Shown: positions 26,056 through 39,956, numbered from the stretch's first letter. The stretch is DNA of 64,000 bases from Liolophura sinensis (GCF_032854445.1 NC_088301.1:18717808-18781807); one strand, 5' to 3'. The notes: a model not told the origin generated them from the sequence alone. Numbers and translations are program-made.

Positions 26056-27229
26056 CAGACTTGTAACTTCCATGCATAAAAATACGAATACCTTAAAAAT
26101 ATTTCAGATAATAGTGAAACAACGATTAGGGTATTTCTGCTTTTTACAAACCATGAAAATCTTGTTCCCAATCTTCAAAAGTGAAAATCTGTTCAGGTAC
26201 ATGTGTATACATATGTAATAGGTCTGTGGGTCGTCTAGCTATAAGCTAATGTCATTATCCCCAAACAATCGCAGTATACAACTGTTCCTACATGTACATG
26301 TATGAGCCAGAAACTACACATACATGAATGTCATTTATTTCTGTGGTGATCAATGCCTTTATCATAAATGCAGACCAGGAAACAGATCAATGTTTATTGT
26401 ACTTTCTCTCAAGTAGAGAATGGATATCAGAGATACAGGTAATTAAACTGCGTATGCCACACAGAACACAGTCCGCACACGTATGTGTCTGGAGACGACA
26501 CCATTAGCTGTGGTAGCTAGGTTGTATTTGTTAGCACACACTGTCTACATTTGTATATCTGTTATTCCCATACATACTTGATGAAAATTGATATGCACAA
26601 TATTTACCACAGATATTACTGTAGTTCAGCAGTTATCATACACGTAGATGAGCACTGTGTATACAAGTTCTCATTTAAGTAAATTAGCAGTTAACACCTT
26701 AGTATTTTGTGAACAAGTCTTTCTGGTTGCACCACAACCCTATAAATACACCAGCAGTGACCAACATAAATCACTACAGTATAGGGGCATATACACATGT
26801 ATATTGTGCTGTCACTTCCTAAGTCAGGCTATATACTGTCATACAGCGACACCTGCAGCCTATAAATGAACAGATGGACTATTCTCCAGGCTACTAAGCA
26901 GTACCCTAAGGTCAACGGTCAACCATACATTTAGGTATCCTTGATCTGCCTCAAAGGTGTCAAGTTTCACAGGTTTACAGGTGACCGGTGACACACCTGA
27001 ATAAATTTTACCGCTGCAGCCAATCCTCTGATCTACATGAATAAGTTGCTAGATGAATGAACCAGGTAACAGCCAGTTTGACTCTACAAGGAGTCTACAT
27101 GTACTTGTATTAGACCAGATAGTTTGAGGAGCTGTGGAGCATATCTGCACAAACAAATTTTAGACGTTTAACAAAAACCAGTCATTGCTAATTAGTGCCA
27201 CAGACACAAAAAAATGCATACAGTATGCT

Positions 27230-27575
27230 TTGGGTTTTATGTCATATTTAACAATTTTTCAGTCATACAATGACAAGGAGTTATTAGCTGACCCTGTGTG
27301 TGCCTAGTCACTGTGTCCTTTTGTAGCAAGCCTGGTCAGTCCATGCCAACAAGGTGCTTCCACAACTGGAGTGTCATAACAAAGACACCATACATCCACC
27401 CAGTCACATTTACTAACACCAGCTGACTCGGCCACCCAGTCCTGTTTAATTCCTTGCCCTAACCTGTCTGTGCTGAGCCCCAAGCAATATTGAGACAGCA
27501 GTGCCATTTTTACAGTCTTTGGTATCACTTGACCCAGGTTTGATCCTAACCATTGGGTCACCAACGCGATCCTGA
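27230..27575 (-). mobile_element. SINE family 2, diverged copy
   Basis: TTTAACAATTTTTCAGTCAT at the left end; CCCAGGTTTGATCC and CATTGGGTCACC at the right end are the tRNA-like part in reverse. Confidence 0.7.
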
Positions 27576-27669
27576 CACAAAAAAAAAACTTTGGCTAATT
27601 ACTACCAGAATCATTGACTCATATATGTATTACATCAAATTCACAATAAGGTACTTATAAATGTTATAG

Positions 27670-28760
27670 AGTTACTCAACCAGAACTATCTGACAAGGTA
27701 TCTTGATGAGCTCCAGAACATAGCTACATACATGTACAGTAGTTCCCCTATTATAAAAACTGTTAACCTATGACAGGTCAATCGGCCATGACCACACAAA
27801 ATACCCAAATCTGTCAGAGGTACACCTTTATGCAATCCTTCTAGATGTAGGAGAAAAACAGGCAGGTACAACCGGAGCTACAGTACTTGAACTATCTCAC
27901 CAGGTAGATTGATCAGCTCTTGAATCTAACTCAGTACAGTTCCTGAAGGTGTTTAGGTACCAAAGGTCAACAGGTCATGGAGACAAAAATAATCCACTGA
28001 GGTGTACATGTATATGGAACTATTCTACATGTGGTAGTAAAAGAGATCCACATTTAGAGACATGTAGATATTAAACTAGGGCTGCGGTATGCCACTAAAA
28101 CTACATGTATCTGAACAGATATTTTGGAGAGCTCAAAAACATACCTGTAGTGTACTGTCGATCCCTTAAGGCGTTTAGCTACAGCAGTTCAACAAGCCAT
28201 GGACACATAAAATTAACCCCACTCAAGTATACATGGAATCATTCTACATGTGGCAGTAAAACAGATCCAGACTGACATGCATCCAAGGCTACAAATGCCC
28301 CTTGAACTTCCTGAGAAAGTATCTTGATGAGCTGGAGAACATACCTATAGTGTACAGTTTCTAAAGGTGTTTAGCTACCACTGGTTAACGAGCCATAGAT
28401 ACGCAAAAAATAACCCACCAAAGGCATGTGGAATCATTCTTCATGTGGTATTAGAAAACATCCATATCCCAAGATACATGTGGGTACAATATACATCCAG
28501 AGTTTCTCAATAAAACTACCTGATCTTGACGAACCTGAACATACCTGGTTAATTCCCAGTGGTCTTCATGCCTGAGGTAGTGTCGCTCACTAAATGTACA
28601 TAGAGGCTGACCCAGATACAGGAATGTCCCACACAGCATACAGAGTGTAGTCTTTGTCAACACAAACATACCCACTTAATATATGTGGAACAAATCCACA
28701 AACAGCAGAAACATGCATGTATATATAGAAATACACCTGTTCACAAGCTTGCAGACAAAC
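27670..28760 (+). repeat. Diverged ~205-bp tandem repeat, about 5 units
   Basis: Related segments start near 27686, 27890, 28112, 28305 and 28515. Each has a version of TATCTTGATGAGCTCCAGAA, then CATACCTGTAGTGTAC, then TTTAGCTACC..GGTCAACAGGCCATG and ATTCTACATGTGGTAGTAAA. Divergence is high, so this is an old array. Confidence 0.7.
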
Positions 28761-29477
28761 CCTGTTGCTTTCCATTCATACTGGCAGTCTTTGTTTACAC
28801 AGTAAGACCTTAATTGACAACTGATGTGAACATATATTCAACAGACACTCTCCAGATGATATTTACCTGTGCATAGCTCGTTGTTTACAACCCATTGTTT
28901 TGTTTTCTTTTGCATTTTCAAATGAAAACAAACAAGGACATAAAATGTCTAAACTATTTGTAATTTTTAAATTACCATTGAAGAAATTTGTATTGGATAT
29001 AAGGAAAAATTTATTACAGGTAATATACACTTCGTATTAAACTCACAACGTCATTCTTACAATTTGAACAGGTTTATATTTTTCTCCAATAGTTCAGTCA
29101 ACAACATGCAGAAAAAACTCAAAGATACACTACATGTTAAGTAAAAGAAACTTTGTCATGAATTTATTACAGGGCCTCAGGTATGAAAACGTCTTACAGA
29201 CCTGAACAATTTTGTACTTCTGTACACGTATAATACCCCTCACCCCTCCTCTCCAAAAAAAAATTAAGAAAGTTTATCATAACCAATGTTATTGTACATT
29301 TACTGTTGAAACCTTGATTCTGGGAAATGGACTTAAATTGTTGGCCGTCACATCCATCCTGTGGGTCCATAATCAGACAAATTTCATTACATACACTGTA
29401 CCTGAATGGTGCATCACATGGGTAGGCTTTAATCCTCCAATGATAACTCAAGGCCTACGAAAATACTGGCTTTGGAG

Positions 29478-29825
29478 ATACGCGTGAGTGAGCGAGTGAG
29501 TGAGTGAGTGCTTGGTGTTTAACATCGTACTTAACAATTTTTCAGTCATATGACGACGAAGGAATTCTTACAGTGCATGTAATGTTCCTCCTCGTTGCAG
29601 GACAGATTTCCACCACTCTTTTATCTAGTTCTGCTTCACTGAGACAACATATTGAAGGCAAGTAAGCTGCCCCACCCAAGCCATCGTTTCATGCTAAACG
29701 CCAAGCGAGGAAGTTACAACTTCCTCTTTTAAGGTCTTAGGTGTGAGTCGACCCAGGATTGATCCTGGATCTACCGCTACGATTGAAGACACGAGATGCG
29801 ACATTACAAGAGGCCACTGCTCTAT
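29478..29825 (-). mobile_element. SINE family 2 with (GAGT)n tail
   Basis: GTGAGCGAGTGAGTGAGTGA at the left is the element's simple-repeat 3' tail on the minus strand, then TTTTTCAGTCATATGACGAC, and a tRNA-like end with GATTGATCCTGGATCTACCG and GAGGCCACTGC. Confidence 0.75.
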
Positions 29826-30923
29826 AAATGACTGAGCTTCTACAGCTGTGTAAGATTACACACATGTATATCTGTAAATGTTCTAAATCAAAATAGACCA
29901 AAGCATTGATCTTTAACCCACCTACATGAACATGTAATCTGCTTTATTAGTAACAAATCATGTACTGTAGCGAAAAGGGACAGGTAATAAAACCCATAAT
30001 GAATCTGGGCTTTGTATTAAATGAGGAAGTGTATATACAGTACAAGTAGTGTGCGATTTAATACAATGAAATGTACAAACTTTCTCATGTTAATTCTGTG
30101 GTGATACCTATTGTACACGTACAATGTAGTCTGTACAGGTACTGTACCAGTAATACCTGGCCGGAAGTTCCTGAAGAATGGAACAATGTGTGACACTAAG
30201 CTCAATACACCATTTTTATGACTGAGGATTTAACATATGTGTACCATGTGGTTTTCCCATGACAAACACCATTAATAGTGTTGCACATCTCAGGTGTTGA
30301 GCGTATAGTACAATATAACCTGGTTAGCATTAATAGTGGATGGGGTAAATGGAAAGTGGGGGGGGGGGGGTATAATCTTGACAGGTGACTCAGCCCACAG
30401 GTATTTGAGTACTCCAGCAAACTGGACCTCCACCATTATAGTATACTCCCAAGATTGTATGGTTAAGGATAGGTTTATTTTTATCTGGGTAATTTACCTG
30501 TCTTTAGGACACGACATCTAAGAAATAGTCATAGGATACGTGTTTAAAGATAATCTAACAATTACAGGACTACGTACGTTGTATATTGTACAACACACTG
30601 TCAAGAGGGGTATACCTATTCCATTCAGTCTGTACTTTAATAATGCAACAGTTCAGCTATGAAGAGCATATGTTAGGCCAGGCTATAGCATTAATCTCAA
30701 GCCCTGTTTCACCTGTAGGATTAGAGAGGAATAATTGTGTATAAGGTCAAACCCCCGGCCAGTATTTCAGTTCTTTACAATGATACTAAGTTGTACAGCC
30801 ATTGAATAGCCCAGTTGTGATGTATAAGAAAGCTTATTTCAGCATTGTATGACAGACAGTCAGGGCTTAAGATTACTATATAATTACCTGTGAGGCCACA
30901 CAAAACGTAATTGTTGCTTTATC

Positions 30924-31162
30924 TGTTTATTTGATTGGTGTTTTGCGCTGTACTCAAGAATATTTCACTTATACGATGGCGGCTAGCATTATGGTAGGAG
31001 GAAACAAGACAGAAAATCCAAGACCATTCACAGGTTGTTACCACACTTTCCCTCGTAAAGGTGGAAGCCAGCATGAACTCACAGAAATCCTATTGAGGGG
31101 AGAGGCTCCTAGGTCATTGTGTGGCGCTGGCACACTAACCATCTCAACCACAGAGGTCCCCA
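30924..31162 (-). mobile_element. SINE family 1, near full length
   Basis: Tail TTTGATTGGTGTTTTGCGCT through head CTCAACCACAGAGGTCCCC. Confidence 0.92.
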
Positions 31163-33011
31163 GTCGTTGCTTTAAGTGCAGAATAAATTTTTCTTCAATG
31201 TCAGACGTGAGGAAAAAACTATATACTTGAAAATCATCTAATTTGTGAAACATGTGGATTATACTGGCAATTTTTTTTCTGTTTAAGATATATTCACATG
31301 CTTGGAGATCTTAGATAAACAATAAAACCATAAAAACTTGGGAGATCAGACAAAATGCAAGATGGATTTGCACTTCTATCTTTATTTCATATTTGGACTT
31401 TGTAGAGTCGGCTCATCCATAAATATCCGAATAAAACTGTGGTCATCTAAAAGCAATGTGGACATATATACCTGTATTCTAGTTTTCTGATTATTTGGGA
31501 TGAAATGAACATTTTTGTTTTCACACAGAATTCAGTGAAAAATGTCAGGTTCTTTGACTGGCTTATTTTGGGTTTCCAGCAAAAATCCATCAGGCCTCTC
31601 GACCATTAATAGCGGTTTTGGAATTTGATCTGGAATGGGCATCTAAACCAGCACATGTACATGTACATAGATTCAACACCAAACGAATACAGGATTCAGA
31701 TTCAGTTGTACATGTATGGAAATAGCAGGGTCTCACGATCTACGATCAGTCTGGGGACCCTTATGAGCTTAATTAATACTTGTCTGCTTCACCATTTTTG
31801 TATGAAAATACCAAAAAAAAAAACATAAAAGGTGTCAATTATGGGATCCTCAACTCCTGGCAGCCAAACCCTTCCGATGGGTTGAAAATTTGCCTGCATC
31901 AATCTCTAGGAAATATGTAAAGAATACTATTAATAACTTATACATACATGGCTACATGTACAAATGGATTATGAAATTTTCATTGGAAAACATTTGTTGG
32001 TTTTCATTAATTCATAGTCACCAATTTATGACATTCTGTATTATAGTGCCCTTCTGTATTATAATTAAAAACTCTATGCTTGCATGGAATCTAGTCTCTC
32101 GCCTACCTGCATGTGCACATGTACATGGTGTCTGGTCATGTACATGTAGATGCGCCATTATACTGCACAGAAAAGACAAAGGAAAAAACAGCAATACTCC
32201 ACAAACTAGCAGATCATGAAACTGTCATTACAATTACCTTTCTATTTTCAGTTCCTCTGGACCGAATAGGCAGACTCATACCGATTACTGTCTCGTACGG
32301 CTGTCCAGAATTGAAGCAGTCTAGAAAGACACCCAATGTCTAAAGAACAGATTGCTGAGGCACTTCACAAATCACTGGCATCACCTTGAAATTCTTCCTG
32401 TCATAATGTCAAAGCTTTCAGGGGTGAAGTCCCCAGATTGCCTCCATGAAGATGCAATGAGCAATTACATATGGATGTTCTATGTAAAGTGTGTTAATTA
32501 CGTGCCACTTTGTCCTTCATATATCACATAACTTCTCAAAGCTAGACTTTTAGAGTTCACTCACAAAAAGGCCAAATTTAACCATATTTTTACTGTCATG
32601 AGCAGGGTGCGAGTTGAAAGATAACCGGGAAGTGTTTGGACCATTTTTGAAACCCAGGAAACAACTGGTATGCCAACCAAATTCAAGTTCAAACAAATCA
32701 TTTAACACTTCTTGTCTTCCATATATTTATTTCACTAATATTTCACCCATAGGACAGCTAGTGTCTGCCTGCCATATATACACTGTATACTTAGTAAGGA
32801 ATTCTGTCCTTACTCTTAGAGATTGTTTTTGTTATTTTTAAATCACAACACAAAAGCTTACCTGTACTGTGATGTGTAGGCCTACACTGTCTGAAAATTG
32901 GAAATGACTGTATGGTATGACAAACGCACAGTGCCAAAGCAATCAATTCTGACTTGTGCTTTCACAGAGATTTCATCAGGTGTGTTTTAAGTTGTAACTC
33001 AAAAACAAAAT

Positions 33012-33527
33012 TCAAAACCAAGACAGGCTAAACACTGACCAACAAAAATAATTGTCAAAAACAGTGTGCTCCCAAAAAATCTCTGGATAGATCTCTAGAA
33101 AGAAGGGATTTTCTTGATTAATCTTGAAAGAGGAACAAATTCTTCTGAAAGAATTGACTATAATTGGAATTCCCTCAAAACCAACAGTCAAAACAGCTAC
33201 TAAACGATTCTTTTCCTGTACATTCTTGTCCACATTCAAAAGACTTTGTGACCCAAATTCCAGCGCTACCAAGTCAAAATATGGAGTACAAACATCAAGA
33301 TCAACATATATTTGATTCACCTCACCTAGAAAGTTTTTACTAGAGAAGTTATGAACAAGATCTACATGTAAACAGTTAACACGCACACTACCCGTTGAAA
33401 AAAACAAACTGATGAAACCCTGTTTAGACAAATCCTGAGACCTGAAGAGTGCATTATACAGCAATTTATCTGAAAGTACACGCACATGTAACACTGCCAA
33501 GACAGATAGTACTGAAGACATTACCAT
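33012..33527 (-). other. Unrecognised 171-codon open frame
   Basis: The longest non-repetitive ORF of the 24-39 kb region, on the minus strand. The translation is hydrophobic and has blocks such as VNQIYVDLDVCTPYFDLVAL and RLVAVLTVGFEGIPIIVNSF that look more protein-like than random sequence. No family is recognised. It may be a decayed transposon ORF, an exon or chance. Confidence 0.2.
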
Positions 33528-34397
33528 GCCATGGTTAATTTATGTCAGCATCTTATACATACAGTATTTGAGTTTTCTCAAGAGCAGTACTTGCTTTAAT
33601 ACGCGTATATACACTATCTACAAAACCAGGCATTCAGGTTATGTCAACCGTGACTCTAGGGTCGTACTTAAATGGATTTATATCGTACATCATAATTCTG
33701 TGCAATAGAATATTATGTGAGGTCAATGACCGCACTACTTTCTCTCATACAAAACTGCCTTGGGCAAGAATAGCGATACTTCAACAATGAGATGAAAAAA
33801 ACACATGCCTTGCCCAGGAAAATAATATAAACCACAGTGTACAGTCAGGGTATAAAAATAAGTATGTACCCGTTCCATAACCCTCCCCTCCCAAAAAAAA
33901 ACATTGCACAAGCAGCCAGATATACATGTACATGCCTGTTGAAGACAACAAACTAACCCCAATGTCTCTACAATCAGGTAAATTACTGCACAGTTTGCTT
34001 TTACAATTCACTTCAATTTTACTTCATAGTACAAGTGCCTTTGTTTGACGTTTTTAATGTAAATGAGTTCATAAGAGAGTTTATAGTGATGCTTACAGTG
34101 AGTGCTTGTGACCCAAAATTTTGGCCTGAAATGTTTACTTTTAAACACTTTTTCTAGATGAATATGTCCAACCTTAAAATAAAACACCTTTTTAAGATCA
34201 ATAGAAGACTCTGGCAAAATATGTAATATATTCATCCATGGGTGAAATCTTTAGTCAACAACTGTACTACTTATATACCTGTGTCTTTTGATCACAAAAG
34301 ATGTCTTGAACTTGACCCAGTCAACACACTTGATGAGTCAACATTATGTGCATGTACTTCAATAATATACAGTAACTTGTACACAAACTTTTAAAGT

Positions 34398-34398
<1 letters not shown>

Positions 34399-34451
<53 letters not shown>
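34399..34451 (+). repeat. (TA)n microsatellite
   Basis: About 25 uninterrupted TA dinucleotides. Confidence 0.98.
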
Positions 34452-34453
<2 letters not shown>

Positions 34454-35159
34454 TACAATTGATTCTGTTGTGGTAGCTTTGATCAAATGTTCATTTGATA
34501 TCAATCTATGCAATCACCATGTTTTTGTGCAAATTGTACCTCTGGCAAACCATGAAATAAGCTCCTTTCAAGAAGAGCCTCTGTTTGTATGTAAAACAAA
34601 AAGCAGAACAAATTTAGCTAGGATGAATGACGATATGGAAACAAACTCACTAGCTAGTCCATAAATAATACCTGGAAATACGTTAGGTCATATATCAATA
34701 GGATGGGAGTATCCCACTTCATGCCATCAGCTTTTAAGACGTACGTGTAAATCAGGTGAAGTCACAAGTCATCAATTAATATAGCAAGCTCACATGTGGT
34801 TATAGATAATGAAATGGAAGATTAACCTATCAGGCTATATCGCACACTTGTTTACACACTTGTTGATTTTGCTCCATGTAAAATATAAATAGTTCAAGCT
34901 TAAAATAGATGCATGGACTATATATGTTGACAGGTCATGATTAAAGTTGTGTATTTATTGTCACACCTGTAATACAATAACAAATGTTTCCTGTTCCTTG
35001 ATCAATTAAACAGCTCTCTAATGAGATTATGAGTCTCAGTCTATTGAAAACATGTATCCTGATCATGAACAGTAGATATGATTATACAGAGATATTGTGT
35101 GTATCACAGTTTACAGATTCACTCCACCATTTTACACAGTTGAGTCATATTTTAGATCA

Positions 35160-35366
35160 TAAATATTATTTCACTTGTGTTTTACGCTGTAATCAAGAAT
35201 ATTTCAATTATACGACGACAGTCAGCATGATGGTGGGAGGAAACGGGACAGATCATGGGGGAGCCCATGACCATCCACATGTTGCTGACAGACCTTACCA
35301 TGTACAGCAGGAGAGGAATCCAATATAAGCTGGACTTGAACTCACAAAGACTGCATTGGTTATCCT
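35160..35366 (-). mobile_element. SINE family 1, head-truncated
   Basis: TTCACTTGTGTTTTACGCTG tail through ACTGCATTGGTTATCCTAGC; diverged. Confidence 0.85.
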
Positions 35367-36064
35367 AGCAGGAGAAAGACACCTGTATACCATTTAAGCA
35401 ACAAGCTCAATGCCAACAGTAATTGTGCCACTCATTTCTGGCTATTATACTTGTGATGAGATATATACAGCTATAGAGGACTTGAAAAAAAAAAGGAAGA
35501 AAAAGTAAAATATAGCAAGTCAGTATTTTCTAGCCTTCACTAAAATAGCATCCATTAAAACTATATTTAGAACGCATGGCCATACGCTAAAACAAAAACA
35601 CCAGCCGATACTAAACTTCCTCCACTATTTATCTAGGAACTAGATCGAATGTCATTTCTTGCTCAAGAACTTGGTTTTTTATTTCATCATTTTGCTAGCA
35701 AACACTTCCCAAAATAAGGGGACATATTTGTACAGCCAAGGGTGGTACACAGTAACTTCAGTGTCATTACACCACACCTATAAGGCACAATGTACAGGTG
35801 CATGTAGCTGAATGCAGTATATCAACACTTAACTCCCTTTAGTGATGTATTGTGCAAACATGAACACAGACGAACATGAATGTACACCCCTTCAGCTATG
35901 CTCTATGGCTCAGAGGTGTAAGGTGTTGCTCTCTCGGCAGATAACAAAACCCTGAGGAATCGTGATGCATGTCAGGCATTATATTCCAGAATCAGAATGC
36001 AAGCATTTTTCAGGTATATGACTGAGTGCAGAAAGAGATCAGCTTCACTCATAAATCTAATCAT

Positions 36065-36110
36065 TAAGTGAAATATTCTAGAATACAGCATAAAATACCA
36101 ACGAAATATA
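36065..36110 (+). mobile_element. SINE family 1, tail fragment
   Basis: TTAAGTGAAATATTCTAGAA and CATAAAATACCAACGAAATA only. Confidence 0.6.
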
Positions 36111-36967
36111 TTCTTGTGAAAACAGTACTATTCACTGATGTCACAAAGAGGTTGAACTTTTGTAATATATATCATACACAGGACATCTTTTGATACGTGT
36201 ACATTTTTCATGAGCTACATGTACATGTAAATCTATGAACTTAGATAATTTTTTTACAAAATGGTTGAAACAAAATGATAAAAGTCATTTAGTGGTAAAT
36301 AACACTATCGCAGGAGGCTGGATACTAAAAGTGTCAGACAATATAATGAACACAACCTGCCACAGAGTGGGAATAAAGCAGCAGGGTATGGACAGGAGAG
36401 GGGAATCTTGCCCACAAGTAAATCCCATGGTCATTTCTTCTTCAACAGCCTTCTATGTTAATAACTTGTTTCAACTGGAGTAGCAGGTACTCAGAGATTT
36501 ACTCCCCATGGAGTAGCCCAAAGTGTCAGAACTGCTGTACATACCAAAAGGAAGTCTGCAAGCTCTTATGATAAACATACAAGACATCTACATGATTCAG
36601 TCAGTGTCTGATTCACATAACATTTCGTCCTGCATTTGAAGAATACCCAAGGTAAAATAAAATGAGGCTGCTTAAACTCTGACCATGTAACACACACTGC
36701 AGTCGTTTCCTTGTAGCAGAAGAGTTCCAATGTGTGGAAACAATCCCTCTGGGCCTACATGTACTTGGATTCAGCATGGTGTTTTCTGTTTCTAACATCA
36801 CTCAATCTCATTGACATATATTACCTCTTCAGTTTGTCGAATGCTGTAGGAGTACAAAGGGAGAAGGAATTCTCTTGCTTTTTTTTAACAATATGCATGA
36901 CTGATTATGATAGATTTAGCAGGTGTACAACAATTTTTGTAGGCCTATATTAACAATACTTCAATAT

Positions 36968-37110
36968 ATTTATTTGTTTGATTGGTGTTTATAGGTCGTA
37001 CTTAAGAATATTTCACTTATACTACGGTGACCAGCATTATGGTGGGAGGAAACCGAGCAGAGCCCAGGGGAAACCCACGACCACTCACAGGTTATTGCCA
37101 GATATTTCAA
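36968..37110 (-). mobile_element. SINE family 1, truncated
   Basis: TTTATTTGTTTGATTGGTGT through CGACCACTCACAGGTTATTG. Confidence 0.88.
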
Positions 37111-38993
37111 TATAGGCCTAGGCCTACACTGATCAAGTTCATTTAAATGAACTACGTACTTATTGCAGCTATTAAATTGAGATCCCTAACTTCGAACAAA
37201 AGGGGCATGGTGGCATTTTTCCGAGGCACGTTTTACCGCGAATAATAGCTCTGAAGGGCACTATTTTCTGCTTGCGTCTTTAATAATGAATACAATAAAT
37301 AAATATTCTAAAGATATTTAGCAGTAAAAATAGCTTACCAAGAATCAACTATGCATTTGTATGCTGTAATCCATCCATTTTTCAGGACATATTAATTGGA
37401 AGTGATTAAACAAAATTGCAATTCTCAGTTTTAAACATTTATATGTTGTTCACTGGACCTACTAACCAAATAAATATTTAACTCTGTTAAAGCATTTCCT
37501 GCTTTAGGTGATTATCCTAAATGGACAAACAATTAAAACAGGGGCCTTGTTTAAAGCCTTGAAAAAATAACTGATCAAAATAAGTTTAGGCCTACTTCTG
37601 ATTTTAAATTACAGATATTTGTTACAGATGCTAGTTGTACTATTTGACTTAATAAGATATCTTTTGCTTGAAATTGTCAATAAATTATTACACATACTTG
37701 TTATGCGTCCTTGTCTGTGCATACTCCATACAAACTTGACAATATAAAAATGTGCAACTGTGGAAGATATTTACTAAAATATATTAAAACTCATATTCTT
37801 GACTTATTACTATTTAATAAAAACACTATGTAAAGTGAATAAAAATCATGAAAATGTTGAGTAAGGGCATGCCTGGTTTCTCATCCATTCAAATCCATAA
37901 TGGAATGCCCGCCTGGTGTGAAAACAGAAATCAGATAGAGGAAATAGAAAATATGATCCATTGAAGTAAAATTTTCTGTTTCACAATACTGGGTATTCAA
38001 GTATTATATTTGTACCATGTCTCTGACTTGAAAACAACAATAATTTACAAGTGTGAGTGTTTTCGCAACAGTGAATCAAAAACTGGCACTTGTCCCAACA
38101 ATGCGAAGTACGTCGGTGTTGATCTTTCAGTTGTAAAACAGCCGAACATAAACAATTCAACAAATCAAAAATACTCTGATTTGCCTAATCTTAATCGTTT
38201 GTGGTAATCTGCAATCTGTTCTAGTTTTAAACAAACAATGAGCGCACAAACATTTTATGATCTAACTTCAGACCAATTTCATGGACTCGACTCTGAGACC
38301 GCGTGGAGAAATGAAAGCAATGAAAACGAGACTTTGATGGACACCTTTCTAGTGGGTTTACCGATTGGTCCAATCTAGACAATTGTCCAATGAGCATCAC
38401 GTGTCTAATTATATCTCTCAAACAAATACAGTGGATACTTTTGACACCAAACCGCCAAGAGTGAACTGATTTGATAATAAATTTATGGTGGCCAGAAGAC
38501 AGAAAGCCTTGATGGCTTAAGGTAGATATTAGTAAACTACATCCCTCAATGAGCTTAGAACACACCTGCATTCAGTAAACTGAACAGGTGTTTGATTACA
38601 AACAATTACAGTGGATTAACTGTTTTCCTGTGTCACAGGCAGATAGGATTACTACATACTGGGCGGGTGCATTTTGAAAGCGGCAGGGCACTGTACCTCT
38701 CTGCCTGGCACAAGCTAGGGGTCTGAAATTAACAAGCATTCGTTTTCTCTAAAACTTTATATTGACAAGTGCGAACTGTTATTAATCTAATTATTAGGAT
38801 AAAAGTTTACCTCAGAGGCTAACGAACCACAGGCTGTATTGATCAATGAGAAAAATCTATCAAATTGCACAAAATATAATTTGGATTGTCCATAACCAGA
38901 GTGATCTATAAGCAAATGTACATAGTATGGTAGCCCTGAAAGACTCCCTTTCTCATACTGGCCTAGCCTCATTGGAGTCTCAACGTTTATTAT

Positions 38994-39412
38994 GTTAATT
39001 CATACTCAACGAAGGTCCAGGCCGATTGTTTTTGTTATCAAACAAGTCTCACTCACTCAAATAAGAGACACCAACCTAAACACCAGCTTTTCGCACACCG
39101 CACCGCCACCATGTGTCCAGTCTCGATCATGTTGATTTAGAACGGATTTGTTATAGCCATGAAGGCTTCCGTGTTATATGCTCCTTGGCGAAGGCCGCCA
39201 TCTTCCATGTCTTCCCACTACTCCACAATGAAGCAGGACATGCGCGTAGCTGCTCAACATACTCCGAGGAGCATATATCGTGGAAGCCTTGATGGCGGTG
39301 GCGATACGGTGGGTGCGGAGAGCAGGTCTTTGGGTTGGTGTCTTTAATATGCGCAAGGCTTGTTCGATAACAAAAACAATTGGCCTGGACCTTTGTTGAA
39401 TGCGAAAATAAC
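38994..39412. repeat. Long imperfect inverted repeat (~420 bp)
   Basis: Left arm about 38994-39185 pairs with right arm about 39267-39412. Matching blocks in order include AAGGTCCAGGCC(G/A)ATTGTT, TTTGTTATC(A/G)AACAAG, AGACACCAACC, CCGCACCGCCACC / CGTATCGCCACCGCC and GAAGGCTTCC..ATATGCTC. The left arm has about 45 extra bases (near 39112-39160). The loop is about 80 bp and contains GCCGCCATCTT. Confidence 0.88.
39194..39204 (-). promoter_or_regulatory. YY1-type motif in the loop of the inverted repeat
   Basis: AAGATGGCGGC on the minus strand is the extended YY1 consensus often found just downstream of metazoan transcription starts. A function here is inference. Confidence 0.35.
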
Positions 39413-39667
39413 ATTGCAAGCGTCAAGATTCCAAAGACTCTAAGCCAGTATAAGAAAAGGAGTTGGAATCTTTCAGGGCCAGTAGTATGGATATAATATA
39501 CAGGCCTACTGGAATACATAACTAATCAAGACTGCTGCTTCACATCAGTGAAGCGACTAAATCACACATCATGTTCATCATAACATCTAAGCCAACCGCA
39601 GACATCAGGTATGCGAAAATAATATATTGTGCAGTACGATAACCTGGACAATATAAAAGAGACATAC

Positions 39668-39820
39668 CTGTAGCTGTCGTGGTTAGGAATATAGTACTTG
39701 CATGTAGCAAAGATCCACTTTTCTGACAACCACAGAAGACAGAAGCTGAACTTAGTCACGCTTCGGCTATCTTCCAGTTCCATACGACATAGCCTACTTA
39801 TCGCAGGTTACCTTTTATAC
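39668..39820 (-). promoter_or_regulatory. Candidate minus-strand promoter and first exon
   Basis: GTATAAAAGG at 39820-39811 is a good TATA box. About 30 bases downstream begins a segment with an ATG at 39783 and an open frame of 38 codons plus two bases, ending at a CAG/GTATGT donor (39668). It could be a first exon of the band 4.1-like gene, whose coding ATG exon is the next clear minus-strand exon, or of an unrelated transcript. Confidence 0.3.
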
Positions 39821-39956
39821 GGCGTCACTCAAGAGAGTTCACCGAGTTCTAAATCGAGCTAACACATGCAACGATATGGGCCAAAAGAGGCATATTGGCA
39901 ACAGCATTAAAGATAAATACACAGAGACGAGGAATGTTAATAAATACTTACAGTGT

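Larger units (their letters stand above)
23900..39000. other. ~15 kb without a recognised exon
   Basis: Contains the SINEs, SINE family 2 copies, the ~205-bp repeat and the (TA)n tract listed separately. It is probably the 5' intron of the band 4.1-like gene if the candidate first exons at 39.7-40.1 kb are right. Unassigned stretches are 24.0-25.9, 26.1-27.2, 29.9-30.9, 31.2-35.1, 35.4-36.0 and 37.1-38.9 kb; no domain-bearing ORF was recognised in them. Confidence 0.4.
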
